64,000 bases of DNA from Pictodentalium vernedei (GCA_031216915.1 CM062292.1:69738790-69802789), one strand, 5' to 3'; counted from the first letter of the stretch, positions 18,801 to 29,177 are shown. The notes: generated by a model from the letters alone, not told the origin. Numbers and translations: made by a program.

Positions 18801-20549
18801 AGCGCGAAAACTTTTTGCACTGTCTACAGGTCATATTTATGAAGGGATTTCATTGTAACTTGGTAGGATGACTCCAAATAATGTCTAGATGAGAATGTCC
18901 CATTTTGGCCGTGATCATTCAGCCTTGATGGGTGCCCGAGCCCAAAAACCTTTAGCATAGACAAAAGGTTATATTTATAGAAGGATTTCATTGTAACCTG
19001 TTAGGTTGACTCCATATAATGCCTAGATGATGACATCCCCTTTTGGTCGTGATTGGTCAACTGTGATGGCTACAGGTGCCCGAAGCCCGAAAACACAGTC
19101 TACAGGTCATATTTATGAAGGGATTTCATTGTAACTTTGCAGGATAACTCCAGATGATGCCCAGATGAGATTGTCCCCTTTGGTTGCGATCATTTAGCCA
19201 TGATGGCTGCCCGAGCCCGAAGCCCGAAAACCTTTAGCACAGTCTACTGGTCATATTTATGAAGGGATTTCATTGTAACTTGGTAGGTTAACTTCATATA
19301 ATGTCTAGATGAGAACATCCTCTTTTGGACATGATTGGGCTACTGTGACGGCTAAAGGTGCTTGAAGCCCGAACACCTTTAGCACAGTCTACAGGTCATA
19401 TTTATGAGGGGATTTCATTGTAACTTGGTAGGATGACTCCAAATAATGTCTAGATGAGAACGTCCCATTTTGATCGCGATCATTCAGCCTTGATGGGTGC
19501 CCGAGCCCGAAAATCTTTAGTATAGGTAAAAGGTCATATTTATGGAAGGATTTCATTGTAACCTATTAGGTTGACTCCATATAATGCCTAGATGATGACA
19601 TCCCCTTTTGGTCGTGATTGGTCAGCTGTGATGGCTACAAGTGCCGAAGCCCAAAAACCTTGAGCACAGTCTACAGGTCATATTTATGAAGGGATTTCAT
19701 TGTAACTTCTCAGGATCACTCCAGATGATGCCCAGATGAGATTGTCCCCTTTGGTTGTGTTCATTCAACCATGATGGCTACCCGAGCCCGAAGCCCGAAA
19801 ACCTTTAACACAGTCTACAGGTCATATTTATGAAGGGATTTCATTGTAACTTGGTAGGATGACTTCATATAATCTCTAGATGAGAACGTCCCCTTTTGGA
19901 CACGATTGGGCAACTGTGACGGCTTCAGGGGCCCAAAGCCCGAAAACCTTTAGAACAGTCTACAGGTCATAATTATGAAGGGATTTCATTGTAGCTTGGT
20001 AGGATGACTCCAAATAGTGTCCAGATGAAATGTCCCCTTTTGGTTGCCCAAAAACCTTTAGCACAGTCTACAGGTCATATTTATTAAGGGATTTCATTGT
20101 AACTTGGTAGATTGACTTCACATAATGTCTAGATGAGAACGTCCCCTTTGGACGCAATTGGGAAACTGACGGCTACAGGGGCCCGAAGCCCAAAAACCTT
20201 TAGCACAGTCTACAGGCCATATTTATGAGGGGATTTTAATGTAACTTGATAGGATGACTCGTTTTGGAATAATTTCACTGTAACTTGGTAACTTTTGTTG
20301 ATATACGTTAACTGTGAGGGCCACATACATTAACTGTGAGGTCATATTAACCCACCCCTCAGCTCTTTAGTACAGTGTACACCTCATATTATTTTTATCA
20401 TAAACATAGCACACAGGGAACAGAAATGAACATATTCCCAATTATCACAATTCTTGTCTTATTTCATAATCCTTTCACAAACATTGAACATTATCCTTTT
20501 CATCAAACACAACACACAAGTTAAGCTACAGTGTCATTGACACTTTCAT
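15884..20549. mobile_element. Helitron/Helentron-like non-autonomous element carrying a satellite array
   Basis: Begins with a short palindrome (15884-15914: TAGCTTAACTTGAC facing GTCAAGATAAGCTA). The other end has CAAGTTAAGCTAC, an inverse copy of the start, then a 15-bp hairpin AGTGTCATTGACACT (20530-20544) and TTCAT. The same start and end organisation bounds 33373-35219. The inside is almost wholly a 142-bp satellite. No Rep/helicase coding. Subterminal inverted repeats, a terminal hairpin, T/T flanks and internal tandem arrays match what is known for Helentron-derived elements (DINE/HINE, bivalve pearl). The family call is inference; the structure is seen. Confidence 0.65.
16025..20270. 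repeat. 142-bp satellite with 4-mer and 8-mer higher-order structure
   Basis: About 29 monomers of 138-148 bp, each with GTCTAGATGAGAACGTCCC or a variant, then TTTAGCACAGTCTACAGGTC and GGGATTTCATTGTAAC. Monomers recur as four types: CTTCATATAATGTCTAG; CTCCAAATAATGTCTAG; CTCCATATAATGCCTAG with GATGACATCC; CTCCAGATGATGCCCAG. Type 1 markers recur at 16451, 17582, 18721 and 19857, so an eight-monomer block of about 1131-1139 bp repeats three times, itself made of two related four-monomer halves. Edges (16025-16400 and after 19990) are more divergent, as expected for unequal exchange. Confidence 0.9.
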
Positions 20550-21085
20550 GTTTGTTTATACATGTGCAGACGCGATTTGCGATGATTAAATAGTTTCGGC
20601 GCCAATTAAATATGAAAATAGGCTGGTCCTGTGGATGGGGTGAGATAGCTGTCACATGGGTGGGGTGAGACAGGCATATCTCTGCCAGCTGTCCCACACA
20701 ACTTTATATATGTCTCAGTACCTTAGTGGTGGGAGAAATATTGCAATCGACTCATTGATTAAAAACTTACTTTTTTTAAACACCTCACTGATCTGATTTA
20801 TCTTATGGGACAAGATCAAATGAGAGATGGAAACCATAAATGATAGATGATAGTGATGACTTTCTCAAAATCTGCATTAGTTGATAAATGTGTGATCTCT
20901 TTTTAATTGTTTGTCACTAATATCTCTGTTTAATGATTTTGGTGACATCACCAAATGCACCCTCTAGTTTTGTGCCTTCAACATCTCTATCACCAGGTAC
21001 CTCAGCAAACTGGTTCAAAATGTTTCTAATACTTATGAGCTGGTTTTGATTACAGGGAAAGGAGTTAACTCTGTTTACACTGTTG
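20550..21085. other. Intron, nothing recognised
   Basis: GGGTGGGGTGAGA occurs twice near 20640-20675; otherwise no coding or known repeat. Confidence 0.4.
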
Positions 21086-21704
21086 CAGGGGGCGGCAGAA
21101 CGATTTTCAAAGTGGGGGGGGGGGGAGGGCTGGATTGGACGATGGGTGGTCGTCGGTATGACAGGCTGACCATCATTCAGCCGTCGTACGAAAATTTTAA
21201 ATTCCAGGGTCCCAAAGCCCCCATTTCCATGCATCTGAGCAGATATTTTGAGATTTTTCAGGTGTATTTGGAAGATTTCCCACTTTCAGAGCCATTAAAA
21301 AATGTCAGTAAAGCGTACAGGTGAGGTCTATTTATCAGCTTTGGTCGTAACGACCAAAGCTGATGAACAGACCTCACCTGTATGCTTTACCAGACTTTAA
21401 CAGCAATTATACTGTCTGTGGATTATCTTGTCTTGGGGTGGGTTTGGTACTTGTATGTTTGTAAGATTACGAACAATTTCAGTTAACTGATTTTTAACAG
21501 ACTGTATACATTTTAGAGTTTGGTAACACTTACTGCAAAAAATGATCCAAAATGCATTGAAAATGAACCAGTACGAGAGAAACATAGCTGTCAAAAATAG
21601 GAGAGAGGCTCTGGATTCGCCCTTTGTTTCACCAGTCAAAGGTTGTGTTAAAATATATGCATACAAAAACATGGCCTGGCAAAAAAGTGGAGGGCTGACC
21701 CCAA

Positions 21705-21740
<36 letters not shown>

Positions 21741-21754
21741 TTCTGCGGCCCCTG
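21086..21754. mobile_element. MITE with CAGGGGGCGGCAGAACG ends
   Basis: CAGGGGGCGGCAGAACG at 21086 faces CGTTCTGCGGCCCCTG ending 21754. TGTTG lies on both sides (21081-21085 and 21755-21759), a possible 5-bp target duplication. It contains a nested foldback (21307-21389) and a C34 tract next to the right end that pairs with the G-tract after the left end. No coding. Confidence 0.7.
21307..21389. repeat. Nested palindrome
   Basis: AAAGCGTACAGGTGAGGTCT faces AGACCTCACCTGTATGCTTT with an inner TTTGGTCGTAACGACCAAA loop region. Confidence 0.85.
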
Positions 21755-21868
21755 TGTTGTTACCATAAAAATAACTGATGATAACATTTGTGGGGCTTTT
21801 TGTTCTGTGCCAATTCTTATTGATCATTACTTGAAGTAGTTGTAAAATTATTTTCATATTTTTTACAG

Positions 21869-21996
21869 CATCTGCCGAAAATTATTTAAATGATTGCCTA
21901 GCAACATGCACAGTTGTTCATGGACCATCTCATCATAAAACTCTTGAAGTACAAGATGAACTTGCAAGGCTTTTAATACGAATGGGCAGACAAGAG
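21869..21996 (+). CDS. TTC23: Exon of TPR-repeat host gene (TTC23/TTC23L-like), second seen
   Basis: A 128-nt exon with acceptor TTTTTTACAG ending at 21868 and donor GTGAGA from 21997. Two bases complete the codon begun at 807, followed by 42 codons ending at a codon boundary. The protein contains HGPSHHKTLEVQDELARLL, a typical TPR pattern in which an H-P/S-x-H-x-x-T-L loop leads into an amphipathic helix, then RMGRQE. The preceding intron is about 21 kb and holds the whole DIRS element and the satellite-bearing element; other small exons inside it cannot be excluded, but the phases join directly without one. Confidence is high that this is a real exon and moderate for the family name. Confidence 0.82.
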
Positions 21997-22116
21997 GTGA
22001 GATGTTAATTTTAAAATTTTCATCAGAAGTGTTGGTCGTTATGGCTGCCAATACAAATATTAAATATTAACCTTTTCTCTAATACACTTTGAGGGTAATG
22101 GTATAGTGGAAGCATG

Positions 22117-22355
22117 TTAACCCTAATCCAACATAATGGCCAGACTGGCCACCATATTCACAAAAGTTGCCATTCAATTTTCATTTTGTGTCTCAAAAAC
22201 ATCGCTTTTGACCACTCATTGGAACAAGCTCATTGAGCTCATCCCAATGAGGGGTCATAAGCTATTTTTTTTTGTGCAGAAAATTAAAAAAAAGAAGTTT
22301 TTCAAGAATTTTGTTTGCAAGTGTCGTCGGCCTTTTGTGCTAGGTAAAGGGTTAC
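22117..22355. mobile_element. piggyBac-type MITE
   Basis: TTAA at 22117-22120 followed by CCCTAATCC; right end GGTAAAGGG then TTAC (mutated TTAA). Core AAACATCGCTTTTGACCACT facing GAGGGGTCATAAGC. Confidence 0.8.
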
Positions 22356-22365
22356 CTCAGCAGTA

Positions 22366-22800
22366 TCTTTGTCAGTGGAAAAATATTCAATTAACAGGAT
22401 TATTCAGTTAACCAGAAATCTATCATTGTCATACATTCTGGTGATAAATTGAGTATTTGTTATATTACAGTACGTGGAGAGTGTATTATCATGAAATCAC
22501 CTGCAGAGTGGAGATTCCACCCAAGCAATAACTGCAAATTTGTTGCAAAGCATAACCAGCACAAGCAAAGTTTCAGTCACTGGACATCCGGGTTAAACGC
22601 GGAGGTCCATTGGCTGAAACATTGCTTGTGTTTTATGTTGATATGTACAAAATTTGAAAGTTATAGCTTGGGTGATAACACCACTCTACAGGTGATTTAA
22701 TTACAATCCACTCTCCACATACTGTGTGTTTGACAGAGCTCAGTGAACTCTATCAAATAAGACATAATAGATTAAATGAGTTTATTGAAAGTGCTGTGTA
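22366..22800. mobile_element. pogo-type MITE, 5' truncated and split by another MITE
   Basis: 22366-22467 (ATTCAATTAACAGGATTATT; GGTGATAAATTGAG) and 22725-22800 (TTTGACAGAGCTCAGTGAAC) match 3284-3712. The central palindrome arm is interrupted by the insertion 22468-22724. Confidence 0.7.
22468..22724. mobile_element. MITE with CAGTACGTGGAGAGTG ends, nested
   Basis: CAGTACGTGGAGAGTG faces CACTCTCCACATACTG; TA precedes the left end. The inside has a second palindrome (GCAAAGTTTCAGTCA-type facing TTGGCTGAAACATTGC). It is related in its centre (TTGGCTGAAACATTGC) to the 25650 family but has different ends. Confidence 0.75.
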
Positions 22801-23169
22801 GAGAAATGGATCAAACCATAAAAAAAAAACAACCTGATACCATTACAGGGATTGACCATGGTCCAGTACATGGATAGCTGGACAGGTCTGGAGCAGTCCA
22901 AAGAAGCATTGCAATTTGTCAGTTTGTTATTAGTTCGGGACAAGGTGCTCATTGTTTCAACTTGACCTGCAGCTTAACCTGTCAAAGAACTAGGAGATCA
23001 CTGCTGGGAACACATTTCCATTATGGTTGAAGATCCAAATCGTTCCAGACAGGATATGCCTGGTTGTAGGGATGTTCATACCATGTTTTGGATAAAGATA
23101 CTTTTACCAAGCCTTTGGCTATATGGATTTGATTGACGATGAATAGTATATCACACTCAACTACACCGC
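22801..23169. other. Intron, nothing recognised
   Basis: No coding or repeat recognised. Confidence 0.4.
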
Positions 23170-23927
23170 TAACCCTTTACCAAACACAAAAGGAATACAA
23201 CATTTACAAACAAAATTCTTGAATGACTAAAGTTATTCATTTTTATACCCCCCACAAACAAAGTTTGGGGAGGTATATAGGAATCACCCTGTCCGTCCGT
23301 CCGTCCATCCATCTGTCTGTCCATCTGTCCATCCTTGTAAGCGCAACTCCTCCTAAACCGTTTGAAGAATTTTCATGGAATTTTACACAATGGAAGAACT
23401 CCATATGAAGATGTGCATGAAGCAATATAATTCCGTCCAGACATTTCCAAGGGGAGATAATCTAACTTATACCGTCTGTCCATCCTTGTAAGTGCAACAC
23501 CTCCTAAACCGTTTGAAGAATTTTCATGAAACTTTACACAATGGAAGAACTCCGTATGAAGATGTGCATGAAGCAATATAATTCCGTTCTGACATTTCCA
23601 AGGGGAGATAATCTAACGTATACCGTCTGTCCATCCTTGTAAGTGCAACTCCTCCTAAACCGTATGAAGAATTTTCATGAAACTTTACACAATGGAAGAA
23701 CTCCATATGAAGATGTGCATGATGCAATATAATTCCGTTCTGACATTTCCAAGGGGAGATAATCTAACTTATACATTTCAGGCACTCACTTTATGAGTTT
23801 GCTCACAGTACCTCTAGTTTTGTGTCAAAAGTATGGCTTTTGACCCCTTATTGGAACAAACTCGTTCCAATGAGGGATCACAAGCTATGTTTTTGAGATG
23901 AAAAAATAGTGAAAATTGAATGGTGAT
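23170..23927. mobile_element. piggyBac-type MITE split by two tandem-repeat elements
   Basis: Left end CTAACCCTTTACC and AACAAAATTCTTGAATGACT (23168-23243), then after a 574-bp insertion the palindromic core continues (23818-23927: GTCAAAAGTATGGCTTTTGA facing CACAAGCTATGTTTTTGAG). A second element begins at 23928. The right end is not found. Confidence 0.75.
23244..23817. mobile_element. Helitron/Helentron-like element with 151-bp tandem repeats, copy 1
   Basis: Starts TATACCCCCCACAAAC with an inverse copy GTTTGGGGAGGTATA directly after. Ends with a hairpin TGAGTTTGCTCA then CAGTACCTCTAG (CTAG 23814-23817), the classic Helitron 3' end (hairpin plus CTRR). It sits between Ts in a MITE. Inside are about three 151-bp repeats (AACCGTTTGAAGAATTTTCA; CCATATGAAGATGTGCATGA). 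A paralogue lies at 42018-42586. No coding. Confidence 0.8.
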
Positions 23928-25190
23928 GTTAGTTCACCTGAGCGAAGCTCAAGGGGAACTTTACTAATCACTTTCTGTCCAGCATCTGTCCATTGTCGCC
24001 CGTTATCCGGCGTGAACTTTACATTATCGACTTCTCATCACAAACTACTTGACCAAATTGAACCAAATCTGGTGTGTGTATTCCCTATCATATGGCAATT
24101 CAAGTTTCTTCAAATAAAGGTGTAACAGCCCTGGGGGACACACAAGGGGTATAACTCTTATAGCACCCATAAAATAAAAAAAATCATCTTCTTCAGATCC
24201 AGTGGTCAGAATCTTTTCATATTTGGTATACAACATCTCTAGGGTGGTCAGATTCAAGTTTGTTCAAATCGAGTCACTGGGTTAATATTTGGGCTCCCTA
24301 TTGGAGCCCAAATTTTAACTTAGTGCAATGTGAAGTAATTTCTTTAAAATCTTCCTTCTTCAGATCCACCAGTCAAAATCTTTTCATATTTGGTACACAA
24401 CATCTCTAGGGGAGTCAGATTCAAGTTTGTTCAAATCGAGTTGCTGGGTTAATATTTGGGCTCCCTGTGAGAGCCCTAATTTTAACTTAGTGCAATATGA
24501 GGAAATTTCTTTAAAAATCTTCTTCTTCAGATACAGTGGTCAGAATCTTTTCATATTTGCTATACATCATCTCTAGTGGGGCCAGATTCAAATTTGTTCA
24601 AATCAAGTGCCTGGGTTAATATGTGGGCTCCCTATTGGAACCCAAATTTTAACTTAGTGCAATACATGGAATATTCTTTAAAAATCTTCTTCAGATTCAC
24701 CAGTCAGAATCCTCTTATATTTGGTATAAAGGATCTCTGGGGGGTGGGGGTGGGGGGGGGGGGCGGGGGTGGTTAGATTCAAGTTTGTTGTTGGGAGCCC
24801 AAATTTTAACTTAGTGCAATATGAGGAAATTTCTTTAAAAATCTTCTTCTTCAGATCCACCAGTCAGAATCCAGAATCCTTGAACATTTGGTATACATCA
24901 TCTCTAAGGGGATCAGATTCAAGTTTGTTGAAATCGGGTCCCTGGGTTGAAAATTTTGGGTCTGGTTCGGATTTAAGAAATTTTTTTTTGCCTAAAAATT
25001 TTGGGTTCGGTTTGGACTGAAATTTTGTACCAAAATTCAGAATTTTTTTTTGGATTTTTTATGCATTTTGTTAAATTTTGAGACAAAATTTCTTTTTTTA
25101 TAGCCATAACATTTTCGGTCTGGTTACAACTTGGGAATTTTGGACCAAAATTCGGAAATTGTTTTTTGGCTGTTGATTCATTAAAAATTG
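23928..25190. mobile_element. Tandem-repeat element with TTCACCTGAGCGAAGCTC head, 3' end uncertain
   Basis: Head palindrome AGTTCACCTGAGC-GAA-GCTCAAGGGGAACT (23930-23959). It is followed by TCTGTCCAGCATCTGTCC, then five 160-170-bp repeats (about 24188-24960: CTTCTTCAGATCC, TTTTCATATTTGGTA, GGGCTCCCTATTGGAGCCC) and a GAAAATTTTGG-rich module (24940-25190) also found at 34760-35000. Same architecture as the other Helentron-like elements; the terminal hairpin was not identified. Confidence 0.6.
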
Positions 25191-25649
25191 AGTTCCTAGA
25201 TGAATTAGAGTGGTTTCATGCGAACATGTTTTTAACCAATGTCATCCCCTTCCTTACTTGTGGGTGGGTGTGGGGGGGGGGGGGGGGGGGGGGGGGGCAG
25301 TTAGATGTAACATAATGTTTGGCTGTAAAATATATATATTGCAAGATTTAGAGTGATTTTATGCCCCCCACCCCCCCCCCCCCCCAAATACCCTTATGAC
25401 CACCAACCCCACTCCCTGCCCCTAGGGGTCAGTTCAGCGAAGGAAAAAAAATTGCTACAAAATGCGTTTTGAAGGCATTAGAATTTTCATTCCATGTTTC
25501 TATTGTCCAAAAACAGCATTTCCACAAAGAACAGCCGAATGTTAAATGTGCAGTTTAGGAGACCATGGAACAGTTCCTTTTAGAATGCCCTAAGTATCTG
25601 CCTAGTATATAGAGGATATCGATGCTGTTTTAGTGAATACTGAGAATTA
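25191..25649. other. Low-complexity G/C tracts and unrecognised sequence
   Basis: G-tract near 25271-25298 and C-tract near 25366-25385; nothing else recognised. Confidence 0.5.
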
Positions 25650-25963
25650 CTGTTAAAAGTAGAAGTCCTGTCACGAATAGTGCGCTTATCTAGGCTTAAT
25701 TGCACGTTGGAATTGCGCGCAGTTGCCATATCGAATGGCATCCAAAGCACAGAAGGTTCTCCTGATTACTCATAGGAAACACATGCAATGTTTCTGCCAA
25801 TGGACCTCCGGGTTACCCGGAGGTCCATTGGCTGAAACATTGTTTGTGCACAGGCCATATGTACAGAATTTGATAGCCGTACTATGGTCATAACGAGTAG
25901 ATTGATGCGCAGATCGACGTGCTATTTGTGCGCATTTCATGACAGGACATCTAGTTTTAACTG
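25650..25963. mobile_element. MITE, CAGTTAAAACTAGAAGTCC family, copy 1
   Basis: Ends CTGTTAAAAGTAGAAGTCC and GACATCTAGTTTTAACTG; central palindrome TGGACCTCCGGGTTACCCGG facing its complement. About 314 bp, non-coding. Confidence 0.8.
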
Positions 25964-26124
25964 TATCTCATGAGTGTGGACCTGAAACTTTTATTACTTT
26001 ATAAATAATACTCTCAGATCCTCATGAATGAGATGATTCTCGATATTCACTTAAATAGTGTAGATTTTCTTTTTATTATATGCTACATGACATTTTAAAG
26101 TGCAATATTCGGCCCAATTCCACT

Positions 26125-26661
26125 GCAGGGTTCCCGCACCTTCTTGAATGCCTTGAAAGTCCTTGAATCTCAAAACACCCTCCCAAGGTCCTGGAAACTC
26201 CTTGAATATTGAAGGCCATCCTGGAAACTCCTGGAATTGGAGTTTGCTATGCACCGACAGTGTGCTATTTCAAAATACTGTACATCTGATGTCCATTCTT
26301 TTACCTTTTTACCTAGTAGCAGACGACACTTGTGAAAAAATTACTGTGCATTAGAACATTTTCATTTTTTGCTTCTGATATGCTCGTTCCAATGAGAGTC
26401 ATAACCTATGTTTCAGAAGCAAAAAATGAAAATATAAAAAGATTGAACACTGATTTTCATGGAAAGTGCTGGCCGTTTTTTTCCATTAGCTTAGGTAAAG
26501 GGTCGAGTTATATTTTCTGTCTCTTGGATGCAAGTGGAAAATGTTTCCTGGGAAATCCTTTTAATTTTGTCTGTTTTTCTCCTTTAAATTCCTTGAAAAA
26601 GCACTAAATACCTCCTTGAAACTCCTGGAATTTACTTAGAGGTTTGGTGCAGGAAGCCTGC
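26125..26661. mobile_element. hAT-like MITE with GCAGGGTTCCCGCACC ends, carrying a piggyBac-type MITE
   Basis: GCAGGGTTCCCGCACC at 26125 faces GGTGCAGGAAGCCTGC ending 26661. CCTTGAATGCCTTGAAAGTC-type sequence lies inside both ends. Such ends are common in hAT-derived elements of animals (recalled). The target duplication is unclear. Confidence 0.6.
26299..26503. mobile_element. piggyBac-type MITE, nested, shortened core
   Basis: CCTTTTTACCTAGTAGCAGA at the left; TTAGGTAAAGGGTCGA at the right. The core palindrome has lost most of one arm (CATTTTTTGCTTCTGATATG-CTCG-TTCCAATGAGAGTCATAACC). Confidence 0.65.
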
Positions 26662-27060
26662 ACTGCAAACACATACGTTAAAACAATAACAAAGATCAGT
26701 TGATCGTTCATTCAAGGCATCTTCAAGGTAACATAATGCACTGAAGCGTAATGTCATTTAGGAAGCTACTGAAAAAGTTCATCGTGTGGCCCTGAAAATA
26801 TTCTTTTTCACTCATGCATGTGCTCTTGAAAAATAAAACTTTCAGGTTCACACTCATGAGATAATTCCAGATTCTGACAAAAATAGAATAGATTTTCTTT
26901 TTTATTATATGTTACGAGACATTTTATTGCACAATATTAAGTCCTATTCGACCCTAAATGCATATGTTTCAAAACAATAACAAAGATCACCTTATCGTTC
27001 CTTCAAGGAGACGTGATGCAGTGTCACGTAACGTCATGTAGGAAGCTACTGAGGGATATT

Positions 27061-27544
27061 CCTTGATATCCATTGAGTCGATTTAGATAATTTGTGATAA
27101 TTCACAAGCTAGCATATAATAAAATAAAATTCCTTGTGAAACTAATGGAAAAATGGGATGAAAAACTATGAGAGACAAGTAAATGTTGGAAAGGTCAATA
27201 TTGGAGTTGGGGAGATTGAGAATGTGGGAAATTGTATTATAGTTTGTGTCTTGAGTACTGGGAGATTAGGAGGAAGAGTAACAGAGGAATGACTAGACCT
27301 CCTCATTAGAGGATCATGGCAAATCAGTGGGTGGCCCAATAAAACTATTATTCTTTTTCCAAATAATTCAAAAGACTTTTAACAGTGTTGTTGAATACTT
27401 CTGTTTACTTATATCTGCAGAGTGTATTGGCTTTGTGTGACCTCATACTTAGTCTGAGAGGCTCGAAGTTTCCTACAAATGTTACTACCAGTATAAGGCT
27501 TACCAAGCTACCAATTGACTCTTATAGTGTTTTCACACCAAAGT
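27061..27544. other. Intron, nothing recognised
   Basis: No coding or known repeat. Confidence 0.4.
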
Positions 27545-27768
27545 GGCCTCTAACTAACTCCACACAGCCGGGTTAGCATTGGTTGAAGACATGTGCATCA
27601 TCAACATGCAGTATGCCTTAGTACACAACACCAGCATGCCCCCATGTGGGCAAGTGAGATTAAGTGTCTTGCCCATGGACATAATGCGTTGCCGCAGATG
27701 GAGTTCAAACCGAGGACCTCCCGGCTTGTAGCCTGCATCTCTACCTACTGAGCCATCATGCTCCCATT
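27545..27768 (-). repeat. tRNA-derived SINE, 3' truncated
   Basis: On the minus strand the head reads GGGAGCATGATGGCTCAGTA (A box) and GGTTTGAACTCC (degenerate B box), followed by the shared body (ACTTAATCTCACTTGCCCAC; CAACCAATGCTAACCCGG). The 3' part with AATAAATA tail is missing. Confidence 0.8.
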
Positions 27769-27915
27769 ATTTACAATATGTTTTTAACTCATAAAAAACT
27801 TTACTAAAACCGAGGTTTTTACCTGAAACTGAACCCAAATCTGAAAAAAACAAACCCCTTTAGCTCTGAATATGACCTGAATAAAACCCAGATTTACAGC
27901 CTATCAATATCAGTA

Positions 27916-28346
27916 CAGTGGAGCCCACTTAATTGGATATCTCTTAATTGTATATCCCTGTTAATTGAATATAATTTCCAAACACAAAACCATTTACCAT
28001 ACCTTTAGTACAAATTTGATCTGTTAATTGCATATGGGTTGTAGAGTAAACTCCTGTTAATTGTATATAAATTTTTGTAATATGTCGAAAAAATTACTGT
28101 GACATGCACCAAATTCCCCTTATTTATCAACCTTTTTTGGCATCACTACATCCAATACAGGCATTTATTCTATTATATCTTGTTTGACAGAGCTCTATGA
28201 GCTCTGTCAAACAAGATATAATAGAATAAATGCTCAGTTTACCTCCAGAACACAGGAAACTGACCAAATCCCTGTTAATTGTATACTTCTGTTAAATGAA
28301 TAATTTTCACTGGCAAAATGGATATTCAATTAAGAGGATTCTACTG
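27916..28346. mobile_element. pogo-type MITE, full length
   Basis: TA then CAGTGGAGCCCACTTAATTG at 27916; ends AAGAGGATTCTACTG at 28346. Perfect inner palindrome TTGACAGAGCTCTATGAGCT facing AGCTCTGTCAAACAAGATAT. 431 bp. Confidence 0.85.
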
Positions 28347-28626
28347 GATTAAAATCATTTACTGGTTAAATGCTGGAAGCCCATATTTTGGCACCAGTTT
28401 TAAGTGCAGGTATCCCAACTTGAAGGTTTCAAATTCAGTGGATGTGGTTCATATTATCTTTGAAGTGAATTGATGTCATCTGTATGGATACAATTTGTAA
28501 TGAATACGTAGGACAGACGGAATAAAGTTTCTTGCTTTTTGTCTCGAAAAATTAGTCACCTTATTTCTTTTGAGGAAAATGATATGTAAAGGAAATGCTC
28601 ATTCGTCTAATTAGTTTGTACCAAGC

Positions 28627-28882
28627 CTAGAAATAAGCAATCTGTTATTTGCCGAATGAGGTCCACTGAGAGGGAATTTGGTGATGCTATCCCACACAGT
28701 GGGCTAGAATCCCCCACTTTATTCCCTGGGTACCTCTTCCTGTTTATGTCTGAGACTTTGATACAGATTGAGGTTCACAGAGGGTAAATTTAGTAATGCT
28801 ACCCTGCTGTGCAGGGCAGCATCACCAAATTCACCCTCTGTGGACCTCACTCTGCAGATGACAGTCTGCTTATTCCCAGGCT
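28627..28882. mobile_element. MITE, AATAAGCAGTCTGACATTTG family, copy 3
   Basis: GAAATAAGCAATCTGTTATT facing GATGACAGTCTGCTTATTCC; the inner ACCCTGCTGTGCAGGG loop is kept. It ends about 145 bp before the exon at 29028. Confidence 0.8.
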
Positions 28883-29027
28883 TCGTTTGGACTGTTTAGT
28901 GACAAATAGCTACTGTCATAGAATATTGACACACCATTTGGTGAGGTGAGGAAAACTTTTAATGATAAAACTTGAGAAGCTGTTTAACAAATGTCATTCG
29001 CGAGTTTATATTTACTTTATATTTCAG

Positions 29028-29177
29028 GAAGCTCTCAGTATTTTGCGATCAAGCATTAATCCTAAAAGTGAAAGGGCTGGCGAGTATTCAGATACAGTCT
29101 CTAATACCTATAAACTAATAGCTTCAGTACATCTTTCCCAAGGATCTTTAGAAAAGGCTTTAAAGTCATATAAGAAG
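29028..29177 (+). CDS. TTC23: Exon of TPR-repeat host gene (TTC23/TTC23L-like), third seen
   Basis: A 150-nt exon (50 codons, phase 0 to 0) with acceptor ATATTTCAG ending at 29027 and donor GTATGT from 29178. It encodes EALSIL near the start and then TYKLIASVHLSQGSLEKAL, the classic TPR helix A/helix B spacing with small residues at the packing positions (A, G, A). The preceding exon ends at a codon boundary with RMGRQE, so the join gives a continuous TPR. The intron before it is about 7 kb and filled with MITEs. No signal peptide or membrane segment is visible in this part. Confidence 0.88.

Larger units (their letters stand above)
26000..27060. repeat. Ancient direct duplication interrupted by a nested MITE pair
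   Basis: 26000-26124 plus 26662-26770 resemble 26850-27060 (TTTCTTTTTATTATATGCTA; AAAACAATAACAAAGATCA; GTCATTTAGGAAGCTACTGA). The first copy is split by the MITE at 26125-26661. Unit length about 300 bp. Confidence 0.6.

Noticed and set aside
15884-20549. A CRISPR-like array because of regular repeats
   Set aside because: There are no conserved short repeats with unique spacers; whole 142-bp monomers are alike, and the context is a eukaryotic intron.
23243-23727. Repeated 67-codon minus-strand frames in the 151-bp array (also 42132-42486)
   Set aside because: They are products of the tandem repeat; no domain, and the unit period (151) changes frame each time.
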